64,000 bases of DNA, from the NCBI GenBank assembly GCA_003165075.1, contig PLSM01000188.1, forward strand, positions 95,095 to 159,094, given 5' to 3'. The stretch is from Acidobacteriaceae bacterium (lineage in GTDB: Bacteria > Acidobacteriota > Terriglobia > Terriglobales > Acidobacteriaceae). The position numbers were made by a program, and so were the translations under genes. Under the pieces are notes generated by a model. That model made no database searches. It saw nothing but the letters and a program-made list of their open reading frames with translations, and was not told where the DNA came from. Position 1 is the stretch's first letter. Each line of letters opens with the position of its first letter. Below are positions 1-6,221 of the stretch, one piece after another.

Positions 1-39
1 CCTCGTGCGCGACGGCGCACAAACACCCGCCGCCTGCAG

Positions 40-312
40 TTACTTCGGCAATATCATTCCCAGGTTGTCGTGCGGACGCGCAATCACGTGCACGCTCTGC
101 ACCTCACCCGCACTGCGCGCAGCGCTGGCTCCGGCATCCACCGCGGCGCGGACCGAACCCACGTCCCCGGATACAAAGACCGAGCACAGACCGCTGCCGA
201 CCTTGTTCCAGCCCACAAACTTCACGCTGGCTGCCTTCAGCATCGCGTCTGTCGCCTGGACCAGCGCCACAAGACCCTTGGTCTCGATCATTCCAATCGC
301 TTCATTCGCCAT
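40..312 (-). CDS. BMC-H microcompartment shell protein (copy A)
   Basis: A 90-residue single-BMC-domain protein of the PduA/EutM/CsoS1 family, which forms the hexameric tiles of microcompartment shells. The sequence opens with the family signature [20 protein letters not shown] and carries the pore loop as KVGSG near residue 38, followed by the [14 protein letters not shown] helix. Length is normal for BMC-H. It is the last of three consecutive BMC-H genes in the leftward ackA-pduL-shell series, 20 bases after copy B. A GGAGAA ribosome site lies about 8 bases before the ATG. The locus probably continues past the left window edge. Family assignment is secure; which metabolite passes the pore cannot be told. 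Confidence 0.95.
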   Translation of the reverse strand: MANEAIGMIETKGLVALVQATDAMLKAASVKFVGWNKVGSGLCSVFVSGDVGSVRAAVDAGASAARSAGEVQSVHVIARPHDNLGMILPK

Positions 313-332
313 GTACGTTCTCCGATTCTCGA

Positions 333-602
333 TTACTTCAACATGTTTTCGACGAGCGCATCGTGGGGACGCGCAATCACGTGCGACGACACCAGCTCTC
401 CCACCACCTTGGCGGCTGCCGAGCCTGCGTCCACCGCAGCCCGCACGCTGCCTACATCGCCGCGCACGATCGCTGTCACGTAGCCCCCGCCAATCTGCAC
501 GGTTTTCACTAGCTCTACGCTGGCCGCCTTCACCATCGCGTCACATGCCTCGACAAGTCCGACGAGGCCCCTGGTTTCGATCAATCCGATTGCTTCACTC
601 AT
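333..602 (-). CDS. BMC-H microcompartment shell protein (copy B)
   Basis: An 89-residue single-BMC-domain shell protein. It starts [20 protein letters not shown] and keeps the conserved [14 protein letters not shown] segment. Its pore loop reads QIGGG, where copies A and C read VGSG, so it probably gives a pore of different size or polarity. This suggests the three paralogues are specialised pores, not redundant copies (inference). An AGAGGAG ribosome site sits about 6 bases before the ATG. The gene is 14 bases downstream of copy C. Confidence 0.95.
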   Translation of the reverse strand: MSEAIGLIETRGLVGLVEACDAMVKAASVELVKTVQIGGGYVTAIVRGDVGSVRAAVDAGSAAAKVVGELVSSHVIARPHDALVENMLK

Positions 603-616
603 CTGCTCTCCTCTGC

Positions 617-919
617 CTACTGGGCAGCCTTGCGAGGCGCCGTCTTGTTGTTCTGTTGCACAAACGACGGCAGTTCATCGTGGGGGCGGGAGATCACCTG
701 TACGCTGACCACCTCGCCGATCCGGGCAGCCGCTTCTGCGCCCGCATCGGTAGCTGCCTTTACGGCCGCCACATCCCCTTCCACGAAGGCCGTCACCAGT
801 CCGGAGCCCACGGTCTGCCACCCGGCGAAGGACACGTTTGCGGACTTGAGCATGGCGTCGGTCGCCTCGAACAGCGCAACCAGGCCTTTGGTCTCAATCA
901 TTCCCAGCGCTTGTTTCAT
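617..919 (-). CDS. BMC-H microcompartment shell protein (copy C)
   Basis: A 100-residue single-BMC-domain shell protein, starting [20 protein letters not shown], with pore loop TVGSG and the [14 protein letters not shown] helix. Unlike copies A and B it has a short polar, basic C-terminal tail (after [10 protein letters not shown], roughly the last 17 residues, ending in KTAPRKAAQ). Such tails usually face the concave or convex side of the tile and may contact cargo (inference). It is the first shell gene after pduL, with a 24-base gap and a GAGAGGA ribosome site 5 bases before the ATG. Confidence 0.95.
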   Translation of the reverse strand: MKQALGMIETKGLVALFEATDAMLKSANVSFAGWQTVGSGLVTAFVEGDVAAVKAATDAGAEAAARIGEVVSVQVISRPHDELPSFVQQNNKTAPRKAAQ

Positions 920-943
920 CGCTTCCTCTCTTCTTCACTAGCG

Positions 944-1630
944 TTACTTAAAAAGTTCAATGTCCTTGGTCAGGTGCAGACCGCAGGCGTTCGCTTCGTC
1001 CGTGTCCATGTGCACATTCAGCTTCGATGTAGGGTCGATGCGCACCACTACATTGTTAAAGGTCAACCCCGCAAGCCCGCCGATGCGGAGCTTCATCTTG
1101 TATCCCTGCGTCACGCCGAAATACGCCGCCTCTGCCGGGCTCATGTGTACGTGGATCCCGGCCCGGATCAAGCCTTCCTTCAATTCCACCACGCCCTTCG
1201 GCCCCACGATCACCGCGCCCGGCGTGCCCGCAATGTCGCCGGAAATCCGGATCGGAATATCGCTGAATCCCAGCATGATGGCGTCGGTAAATGCCAGCTC
1301 TACCTGCGACTGCTTGCGCATCGGCCCCAGGATCCGCAGGTTTGAAATCACCCGGCTTCGCGGACCCACGATCGTCACCATCTCTTTGGCCGCGAAGTTG
1401 CCTTCCTGAAACAGCGGACGGTCGAATGTCAGCTCCGTTCCCGGCCCAAAAAGAATGTCCATATCCGCGCGGCACACATGCATATGGCGCGAAGAGGTTT
1501 GCACGGTCAGGAGCGGCGCCTTGCCGTCCTTCCCTCGTCCCAGGTATTCCAACGCCACCTGGCGGACGATCTCCTCCACCGCTGATCTGTCAATGGAACC
1601 AATCGAGTTCGACATTGTTGCGCTTCCCAT
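944..1630 (-). CDS. pduL: PduL-type phosphate acyltransferase (microcompartment phosphotransacylase)
   Basis: Converts an acyl-CoA plus phosphate into acyl-phosphate and free CoA inside the microcompartment lumen, recycling CoA and feeding the neighbouring acetate kinase. The 228-residue product has the two PduL beta-barrel halves with metal-binding histidines: SSRHMHVCRADMDILFGPG in the first and GIHVHMSPAEAAYFGVTQG in the second. The catalytic core starts near residue 40. The preceding stretch (SAVEEIVRQVALEYLGRG) looks like an amphipathic encapsulation helix. Start: ATG at 1630 has AGGA 6 bases upstream; an in-frame ATG at 1615 (MSNSIGS) is an alternative. It lies 41 bases after ackA in the same operon. 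Confidence 0.95.
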   Translation of the reverse strand: MGSATMSNSIGSIDRSAVEEIVRQVALEYLGRGKDGKAPLLTVQTSSRHMHVCRADMDILFGPGTELTFDRPLFQEGNFAAKEMVTIVGPRSRVISNLRILGPMRKQSQVELAFTDAIMLGFSDIPIRISGDIAGTPGAVIVGPKGVVELKEGLIRAGIHVHMSPAEAAYFGVTQGYKMKLRIGGLAGLTFNNVVVRIDPTSKLNVHMDTDEANACGLHLTKDIELFK

Positions 1631-1671
1631 AAGAAGTCCTGTACGGTCTTGCCTTGGTTGCCTTGCCGGTC

Positions 1672-2847
1672 TTACTTTGCCTGCCCGGCCAATACCTGCG
1701 CCGCGGCCTTTGCCCTGCCCACCACCGCCACTGTCTCCCGTGCCACAACGATCTCTTCGTTGGCCGGAACCACCAGAACCTTCACCGCGGACCCATCGGT
1801 TGAAATGGGGCCTTCGCCCTTGATGGTCGCGTTTCTGCCCGCATCCAGTTCCACCCCGAAGGCGGACAGGTCTTTCAACACGCCGGCGCGAATCTCTGCG
1901 CTGTTCTCTCCAATGCCGCCGGAAAACGTGATCGCGTCGATACCTCCCAACTCCAGCATGAATGCGCCCAGGTAGTGCCGGATGGCAAACACATACACGT
2001 CCAGCGCCAGCTGCGCTTGCCGATTGCCCGCTGCGGCGGCTTCGTTCAGGTCGCGCATGTCTCCGCTGGTGCCGCTGATCCCCGCCAGGCCGGACTTGCT
2101 GCCCAGCAGCACCGCCATCTGGTCCGGATCGAGGCCCAGCTTCTTCATCATGTGCAGCACCGCGAACACGTCGATGTCGCCCACGCGATTGTTCTGCGGC
2201 AATCCCGACTGCGGCGAGGCGCCCATGCTCACGTCGATGGCAACCCCGTTGCGAAAGGCCGCTAGGCTCGAGCTGCCGCCCAAGTGGCAGGAGATGTGGC
2301 GAATGTCGTTGCGTCCCAGCAGCGCCCGCGCTCTTTCGCTGGCAGCGCGATGGCTGGCCCCGTGGAAACCATAGCGGCGTATGCCGTACTTCGTGCGCCA
2401 TTCGTAAGGCACACCAAAGGTGGTCGACGCCTCATTCATGTTGTGATACGGACCGGTCTCAACCACGGCCACCAGCGGAACTCCCGGAAGCTCCTGCTGA
2501 AATGCCCGAATCGCCGCAATGTAGGGAGGATTGTGCGCCGGCGCAAGAAACGAAAACTCCTTCAGCGCGGCCAGAAACTCTTCGCCAATGATCTGAGGCT
2601 CGTTCAGCGGTCCGCCATGCACCGCCTTGAATCCCACCGCGCCGATCTCCTTCAGGCTCGTCAGCGCTTTACCCGGCCCGGCAATCGACTCGATGCACTT
2701 CCTGATCGCGGCTGGATAATCGGCACATTCGCCGCCCGGTTGCCCGATCCGCTCCACCCGTCCCTGCGCCAAAACTGTTTCATCCGGCATATCCAGGACG
2801 CGGTATTTAAACGATGTACTACCGATATTTGGAATCAAACATTTCAT
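1672..2847 (-). CDS. ackA: Acetate/propionate kinase, microcompartment-associated
   Basis: Transfers phosphate from acyl-phosphate to ADP, giving ATP and a short-chain acid; it partners PduL next door. The 391-residue length is typical. Visible family features: N-terminal phosphate motif with N7, S10 and K14 (PNIGSTSFKY), VHGG at 76-79, FHGASH with H166, the DVSMG segment, R221 in NNRVGDID, the ENSAEIR segment and ANEEIVVARET near the C-terminus. Two positions differ from the well-studied Methanosarcina enzyme: the catalytic Asp of VFDTAFH is Glu130 here (AVVETGPYH), and the Arg before VVHGG is Lys74. The protein is therefore a divergent subfamily member, though the fold call is secure. It is first in the leftward operon. 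Confidence 0.93.
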   Translation of the reverse strand: MKCLIPNIGSTSFKYRVLDMPDETVLAQGRVERIGQPGGECADYPAAIRKCIESIAGPGKALTSLKEIGAVGFKAVHGGPLNEPQIIGEEFLAALKEFSFLAPAHNPPYIAAIRAFQQELPGVPLVAVVETGPYHNMNEASTTFGVPYEWRTKYGIRRYGFHGASHRAASERARALLGRNDIRHISCHLGGSSSLAAFRNGVAIDVSMGASPQSGLPQNNRVGDIDVFAVLHMMKKLGLDPDQMAVLLGSKSGLAGISGTSGDMRDLNEAAAAGNRQAQLALDVYVFAIRHYLGAFMLELGGIDAITFSGGIGENSAEIRAGVLKDLSAFGVELDAGRNATIKGEGPISTDGSAVKVLVVPANEEIVVARETVAVVGRAKAAAQVLAGQAK

Positions 2848-2872
2848 TTTGACTGATCTTGATTGAAGATGA

Positions 2873-2902
2873 ATGATACGATACAGTGTTTGGCAGAGTC
2901 AA
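2873..2902 (-). promoter_or_regulatory. Predicted sigma-70 promoter for ackA-pduL-shell operon
   Basis: On the minus strand TTGACT (2902-2897) is followed after 18 bases by TATCAT (2878-2873). These match the -35 and -10 consensus at five positions each. Transcription would start near 2866, leaving a leader of about 20 bases before the ackA ATG at 2847. No strong Shine-Dalgarno sequence precedes that ATG. The 103-base gap is shared with the divergent pduS-like gene. Confidence 0.6.
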
Positions 2903-2950
2903 TCGCATATTTCGGCAGTATTTTGACAGATTCTGAGGTAGAACCCAAAA

Positions 2951-4303
2951 ATGACGGCAAAAGCGAGCATCTCGCGAGTCGGGTCGGCTGGGGGTGGATT
3001 GCAAGCCCCCTCCCTCGATCGCTTGGAGGAACACGGGATCGTGGGCGCGGGCGGCGGCGGTTTTCCCACCGCGGTAAAGCTCAAAACCACGGTTTCGATG
3101 GTCATTGCCAACGCGGCTGAATGCGAGCCCCTGCTGCACAAGGACAAGGAGCTGCTTCATCACCACGCCGAGCCCTTCCTGCGCGGCATGAAGATGGCCA
3201 TGGACTTGGTCGGCGCGCGTGAAGGCGTGGTCGGAATCAAGGAGAAGTATCACGAAATCATCGCCGCACTTGAGGCCCAGGTGCCCGCGGGCGTTCGCGT
3301 CCAGCCCCTGCCGGATTGTTACCCGGCCGGCGATGAATTCATCCTCGTCCACATGGTCACTGGCCGCGTGATTCCTCCCGGCGGGCTGCCCAAGGATGTC
3401 GACACGGTCGTCTCCAACGTCGAGACGCTGATGAATATCGCGCTGGACAAGCCCGTCACCCACAAGTACCTCACCGTTGCCGGAGCCGTGGAAACCCCCG
3501 TCACCCTGCGGGTTCCCATCGGCATCACCATCGGCGAAGTCATCGAAGCCGCTGGTGGAACCACTGTTGAGGACTTCGGCGTGTTGATCGGCGGCGTAAT
3601 GATGGCCAAGCCTGCCGCCAGCCTTGACATTCCGGTCACCAAGACCACCGGCGGCATCGTTGTGCTGCCTGTGGAACACGCCCTCATCCGCCGCCATAAC
3701 GCCCCTTGGCACCACATCGCAAAGATCGGGCGCTCGGCCTGCGACCAGTGCCGCTTCTGCACTGAATTCTGCCCCCGCTTTCTGCTCGGACATCCCATCG
3801 AGCCGCATCGCGCCATGCAGTCTCTCGGTTTCGCCAGCGGCGCCGACACCATGGTCGCCGGCACGCTTTACTGTTGCGAGTGCAACCTCTGCACCATGTT
3901 TGCCTGCCCCGAAGACCTCGATCCGAAGAGCGTCTGCGTGCAGTCCAAGCCCGTGGCGCGGGAGCGCGGCCTCACTTTCAAGGGAACGCCTGAATCCGTC
4001 ACCCCCCATCCCATGGCTGAATTCCGCCGCGTGCCCATGCGCAGGCTGATGGCCAAGCTGGGCCTTGGCGAGTTCAACAATGTCGGCCCGCTCACTGAGC
4101 ACACCTTTGCGCCGCGCAAGGTCAACGTGCTTCTCAAGCAGCACGCCGGAGCTCCTGCGGTTCCGGTGGTCAAGTCCGGCGACCGGGTGCGCGAGGGCGA
4201 TCTACTCGCCGCCATGGAGAAGAGCAAACTAGGCGCCAGGATTCACGCCAGCATCGACGGCGTGGTCACGGTAAACAAAGACGCGATTGTCATCGAGGCA
4301 TAA
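2951..4303 (+). CDS. pduS: PduS-like flavin / iron-sulfur electron-transfer protein (RnfC family)
   Basis: Related to cobalamin reductase PduS and to RnfC/Nqo1-type NADH-binding subunits: an NADH- and FMN-binding fold passes electrons to two 4Fe-4S clusters. In the 450-residue product the nucleotide loop is GAGGGGFPTAVK at 32-43. The ferredoxin region has C264, C267, C270, C274 and then C308/C309, C311, C314, C319. The C-terminal ~60 residues form the biotinyl-like barrel of RnfC proteins. It is immediately followed by a PduT-like shell protein, matching the known PduS-PduT pairing in which electrons cross the shell. Whether it reactivates a cobalamin enzyme or only recycles NAD cannot be decided here, since no signature enzyme is visible. 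Confidence 0.9.
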   Translation: MTAKASISRVGSAGGGLQAPSLDRLEEHGIVGAGGGGFPTAVKLKTTVSMVIANAAECEPLLHKDKELLHHHAEPFLRGMKMAMDLVGAREGVVGIKEKYHEIIAALEAQVPAGVRVQPLPDCYPAGDEFILVHMVTGRVIPPGGLPKDVDTVVSNVETLMNIALDKPVTHKYLTVAGAVETPVTLRVPIGITIGEVIEAAGGTTVEDFGVLIGGVMMAKPAASLDIPVTKTTGGIVVLPVEHALIRRHNAPWHHIAKIGRSACDQCRFCTEFCPRFLLGHPIEPHRAMQSLGFASGADTMVAGTLYCCECNLCTMFACPEDLDPKSVCVQSKPVARERGLTFKGTPESVTPHPMAEFRRVPMRRLMAKLGLGEFNNVGPLTEHTFAPRKVNVLLKQHAGAPAVPVVKSGDRVREGDLLAAMEKSKLGARIHASIDGVVTVNKDAIVIEA

Positions 4304-4308
4304 AGCGG

Positions 4309-4314
4309 AAGGAG
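4309..4314 (+). promoter_or_regulatory. Ribosome binding site that fixes the PduT-like start at GTG 4323
   Basis: AAGGAG lies 8 bases before a GTG at 4323. The open frame extends 12 codons further upstream to an ATG at 4287, but that ATG sits inside the end of the pduS-like gene and has no comparable site. The GTG also gives a protein starting MSEINSIGLIELSS, which matches the PduT N-terminus. Confidence 0.75.
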
Positions 4315-4322
4315 CCAAACAG

Positions 4323-4883
4323 GTGTCTGAAATCAATTCCATCGGGCTGATCGAGCTCTCCAGTGTCGCCACCGGGTTTCTGGTCCAGGACACGATGCTC
4401 AAGGCCGGTTCCGTTCAAATGCTGCTCTCCCGCACCATCTGCTCGGGCAAGTACCTCATCGTGGTTTCCGGCGACGTCACCTCGGTCCAGGCAGCTTTGC
4501 TGGCTGGCGCGGCAGTTGCGGGTGCGTCTCTCATCGAGCGCCGCCAGATTGCGCGTGTCCATCCCTCGGTGCTGAATGCCATCTCCCAGTCCGTCGATGT
4601 CGACCCCAGCCAGTTGCGTTCCATCGGCGTGGTTGAGACATTCTCCGCGGCCAGCATCATTGAAGTTGCCGACGCGGCCGTCAAATCCGCCAACGTCACC
4701 CTGCTCCGCGTCCACCTGGCCATGGCTTTGGGCGGCAAGGGCTTCGTGGTCATGGCCGGCGATGTGGCCAGCGTCCAGGCCGCCGTTGCCGCCGGAGCCA
4801 AAGTGGCTGGAGACGACGGCATGCTGGTCGGCAAGGGAGTCATTCCCGCGCCCGCTCCCGAGCTCTTCCGCGACTACATCTAA
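4323..4883 (+). CDS. pduT: PduT-like tandem BMC-domain trimeric shell protein with cluster cysteine
   Basis: A 186-residue protein with two fused BMC domains (about 4-90 and 95-180), the BMC-T class that forms pseudohexameric trimers. The first domain contains SRTICSGKYLIVVSGD; Cys40 corresponds to the cysteine that in Salmonella PduT holds a 4Fe-4S cluster at the threefold pore. The second domain reads SIGVVETFSAASIIEVAD. The C-terminal GKGVIPAPAPELF also follows PduT. With PduS upstream (stop at 4303, 19 bases before the GTG start), the pair is probably an electron conduit across the shell. GTG start, chosen from the ribosome site. Confidence 0.93.
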   Translation: MSEINSIGLIELSSVATGFLVQDTMLKAGSVQMLLSRTICSGKYLIVVSGDVTSVQAALLAGAAVAGASLIERRQIARVHPSVLNAISQSVDVDPSQLRSIGVVETFSAASIIEVADAAVKSANVTLLRVHLAMALGGKGFVVMAGDVASVQAAVAAGAKVAGDDGMLVGKGVIPAPAPELFRDYI

Positions 4884-4992
4884 GACTACGGTTGTAAATC
4901 GAAGATTCCGGAGGGAGCAGTGGGGTTTAACCCCCTTGAAAGGTGGGCATGTGGCCCGGTCATCATAGCACTATGAACGATGAAAGCTGTGC

Positions 4993-5023
4993 CCCGCTCA
5001 TCGCGTTCTTTGCGATGAGCGGG
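4993..5023. repeat. REP-like palindrome
   Basis: Perfect 12-bp inverted repeat CCCGCTCATCGC (4993-5004) and GCGATGAGCGGG (5012-5023) around a 7-base loop. The core TCATCGC/GCGATGA recurs in all other palindromes of this interval (5153-5167, 5659-5683, 5917-5950, 7427-7447). It directly abuts a transposase remnant, as REP sequences do next to RAYT genes. Confidence 0.75.
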
Positions 5024-5025
5024 CG

Positions 5026-5056
5026 TTGGCAGGTGAACATGTTCAGGCATCAGGCA
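5026..5056 (-). pseudogene. Remnant of a RAYT/IS200-like HUH transposase (HUH motif only)
   Basis: Read on the minus strand this gives CLMPEHVHLPT, the signature of Y1 HUH transposases (His-x-His inside EHVHL). Only about ten codons remain. On one side the sequence runs into the REP palindrome at 4993-5023, and on the other into the ~90-bp element starting at 5060. It is a decayed fragment and not expressed as a gene. Confidence 0.5.
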
Positions 5057-5059
5057 GGT

Positions 5060-5174
5060 GGCCCACTCAATGCCCCTCCATCCATCTGTCCCTCCCGGGA
5101 AAATGAATCTGTGCCCCATTCATCGCGGCTTTATTGTCAAGTTCCATGACAGCCTCATCGCGATGAGTCGGGGC
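5060..5174 (+). repeat. ~90-bp palindromic element, copy 1 (interrupted)
   Basis: Starts GGCCCACTCAATGCCCCTCC and is nearly identical to copies 2 and 3 up to about 5135. After GGCTTTAT it has about 22 extra bases containing their own small palindrome (TGTCA...TGACA). The shared right end ATCGCGATGAGT then follows at 5158-5169. The right terminal repeat is altered (AGTCGGGGC). Same orientation as the other two copies. Confidence 0.75.
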
Positions 5175-5180
5175 AGGTCA

Positions 5181-5231
5181 CATCCTTGCGACGTATTTGC
5201 TTCTCGCCGCAACTGTGGGAATGCACGAACC
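5181..5231. repeat. Dispersed hairpin, stem type 2 (degenerate copy)
   Basis: CATCCTTGCGACGTATTTG then CGCCGCAACTGTGGGAATG. It is the same design as the copies at 15468 and 20158: a stem of TTGCG paired with CGCAA around a GTATTTG-containing loop, ending in GTGGGAA. The stem here is imperfect. Confidence 0.55.
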
Positions 5232-5423
5232 TTCACCCCGCGTTTCCAGCCCCCGTCTCCTGCTCCGACCTATGAGTCGCAAACTCACCACTCGAGCTTT
5301 GCCGATTAATTCCCTGGCTCGCGCACAATGGAAGTGGAGGCAAGATCGGCCGGACGGCCGGCACCCCCCTAAAATCGGCGGGTGCCCCAGGTGCCGTGAG
5401 AAGTGAACACAACCACTGAAGAT

Positions 5424-5460
5424 GGGTGCCCCAGGTGCCTCGCCTTTGGGCACCTGGGAT
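5424..5460. repeat. Dispersed hairpin, stem type 1
   Basis: GGGTGCCCCAGGTGCC, a short loop, then GGGCACCTGGGAT. The arms CCAGGTGCC and GGCACCTGG pair perfectly. A left half-copy (GGGTGCCCCAGGTGCC) lies just before it at 5380-5395. It belongs to the family also found at 16208, 16780, 16831, 45659, 55426, 60409 and 63137. Confidence 0.75.
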
Positions 5461-5531
5461 AGCACAGACTCTTACTGTCAGTCTTTGCTCTTTCTCGACT
5501 TCTGTAGTGATTCGTTGTACGCTTCCTGTCA

Positions 5532-5597
5532 ATGCCGCGCGGACTCAACCGATACGAACATAAGGGGAACTTTCACTTTCTCACATTCAGTTGGCAA
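5532..5597 (+). pseudogene. N-terminal fragment of a RAYT-type transposase
   Basis: The ATG at 5532 opens MPRGLNRYEHKGNFHFLTFS, which matches the start of REP-associated tyrosine transposases (MPRGLxRx...HFxTFSC). After 22 codons the frame runs directly into the ~90-bp element at 5600 and stops at 5705, so the HUH and tyrosine motifs are missing. The break coincides with the element end, suggesting that the element caused the truncation. Confidence 0.65.
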
Positions 5598-5599
5598 GT

Positions 5600-5689
5600 G
5601 GCCCACTCAATGCCCCTCCATCCATCTGTCCCTCCCGGAAAGATGAATCTGTGCCCCATTCATCGCGGCTTCATCGCGATGAGTGGGCC
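5600..5689 (+). repeat. ~90-bp palindromic element, copy 2 (best preserved)
   Basis: Bounded by a 10-bp terminal inverted repeat GGCCCACTCA (5600-5609) and TGAGTGGGCC (5680-5689), like a miniature transposable element. Its right third (5651-5689) can fold as a REP-like hairpin. The left part contains the unique core CCTCCATCCATCTGTCCCTC. It differs from copy 3 at only a few positions. It lies between two transposase fragments. Confidence 0.8.
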
Positions 5690-5890
5690 GCGAGTCAGCA
5701 GGTGAACATGTTCGGGCATCAGCACGTAGGCGTAAACCCTGGCCTCATGACGCGCCCAGGGCTGTTCCAAAATGGCCTCGACCGTTTCCTTGAGTTCCGG
5801 GGCTTCAGGCAACGAAAGCCGGTGAAGGCAACTGAACGGGATGAAGTGAAGAGCCTCCGCTCTCTGGAAACGCTTCAGGCCGTAAGGCAT
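5660..5890 (-). pseudogene. 3'-truncated RAYT transposase gene
   Basis: Starting at ATG 5890 the frame reads MPYGLKRFQRAEALHFIPFS, then a helix ending ARHEARVYAYVLMPEHVHLL. This is the first ~60 residues of a REP-associated tyrosine (Y1, HUH) transposase including the His-x-His metal motif. Directly after HVHLL the frame enters the palindromic element and ends within 14 codons (GPLIAMKPR, stop at 5660). The catalytic tyrosine helix, normally some 50-60 residues further on, is absent, so the protein cannot be an active transposase. 76 codons remain of an expected 150 or more. Confidence 0.75.
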
Positions 5891-5916
5891 CGTGCTATGG
5901 TAGTTCGGTCCGAAGA

Positions 5917-5950
5917 CCCGCTCATCGCGATGAGGCCGCGATGAACGGGG
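5917..5950. repeat. REP-like palindrome upstream of the truncated RAYT gene
   Basis: CCCGCTCATCGCGATGAGG followed by CCGCGATGAACGGGG. The two outer parts CCCGCTCATCGCG and CGCGATGAACGGG pair as a hairpin, and the left half also contains its own palindrome CTCATCGCGATGAG. It lies about 27 bases upstream of the ATG of the truncated transposase gene, the usual place for REP sequences flanking a RAYT gene. Confidence 0.65.
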
Positions 5951-6221
5951 CACAATCCCGGGTAGCGTGATGAGTGGGCCACCTGCCGCTTGGACCGTCA
6001 GCGGAGGCGGGAGGGGAAGGCGAATTGGAGCATATCGAAATTTATGTGGAGGGCATGATTCAGGCTGCAGAAGAGGATTATGAGGCTCTAGCCCCAGGAG
6101 GTGCGGCACCGCCGCCATGGACCGGGCCGTGGCCGACGCTGCAGTTTCCAAACCCAGAATGGTAGGAATGCACGCGGCCGACTGGGTAGTGTTTTAGAGT
6201 CACGAGGAGGTAGTTCCTGCA

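Larger units (their letters stand above)
4884..6221. other. Repeat-rich accessory interval with no intact gene
   Basis: This 1.3-kb stretch between the PduT-like gene and the TPR gene has no convincing intact gene. It is a mosaic of REP-like palindromes built around TCATCGCG/CGCGATGA, three fragments of HUH transposases (RAYT), two copies of a ~90-bp element and two kinds of dispersed hairpin. All are listed separately. Frames from about 5974 to 6165 stay open but begin inside a repeat and resemble nothing I recognise. Confidence 0.7.

Noticed and set aside
5..1345. Long + strand open frame across the shell-gene region (446 codons)
   Set aside because: It is antisense to three clear BMC-H genes and pduL; codon use is that of the complementary strand and no family is recognisable.
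5974..6165. 63-codon + strand frame before the TPR gene
   Set aside because: It begins inside a repeat, lacks a ribosome site and has no recognisable family, so it is not supported as a gene.
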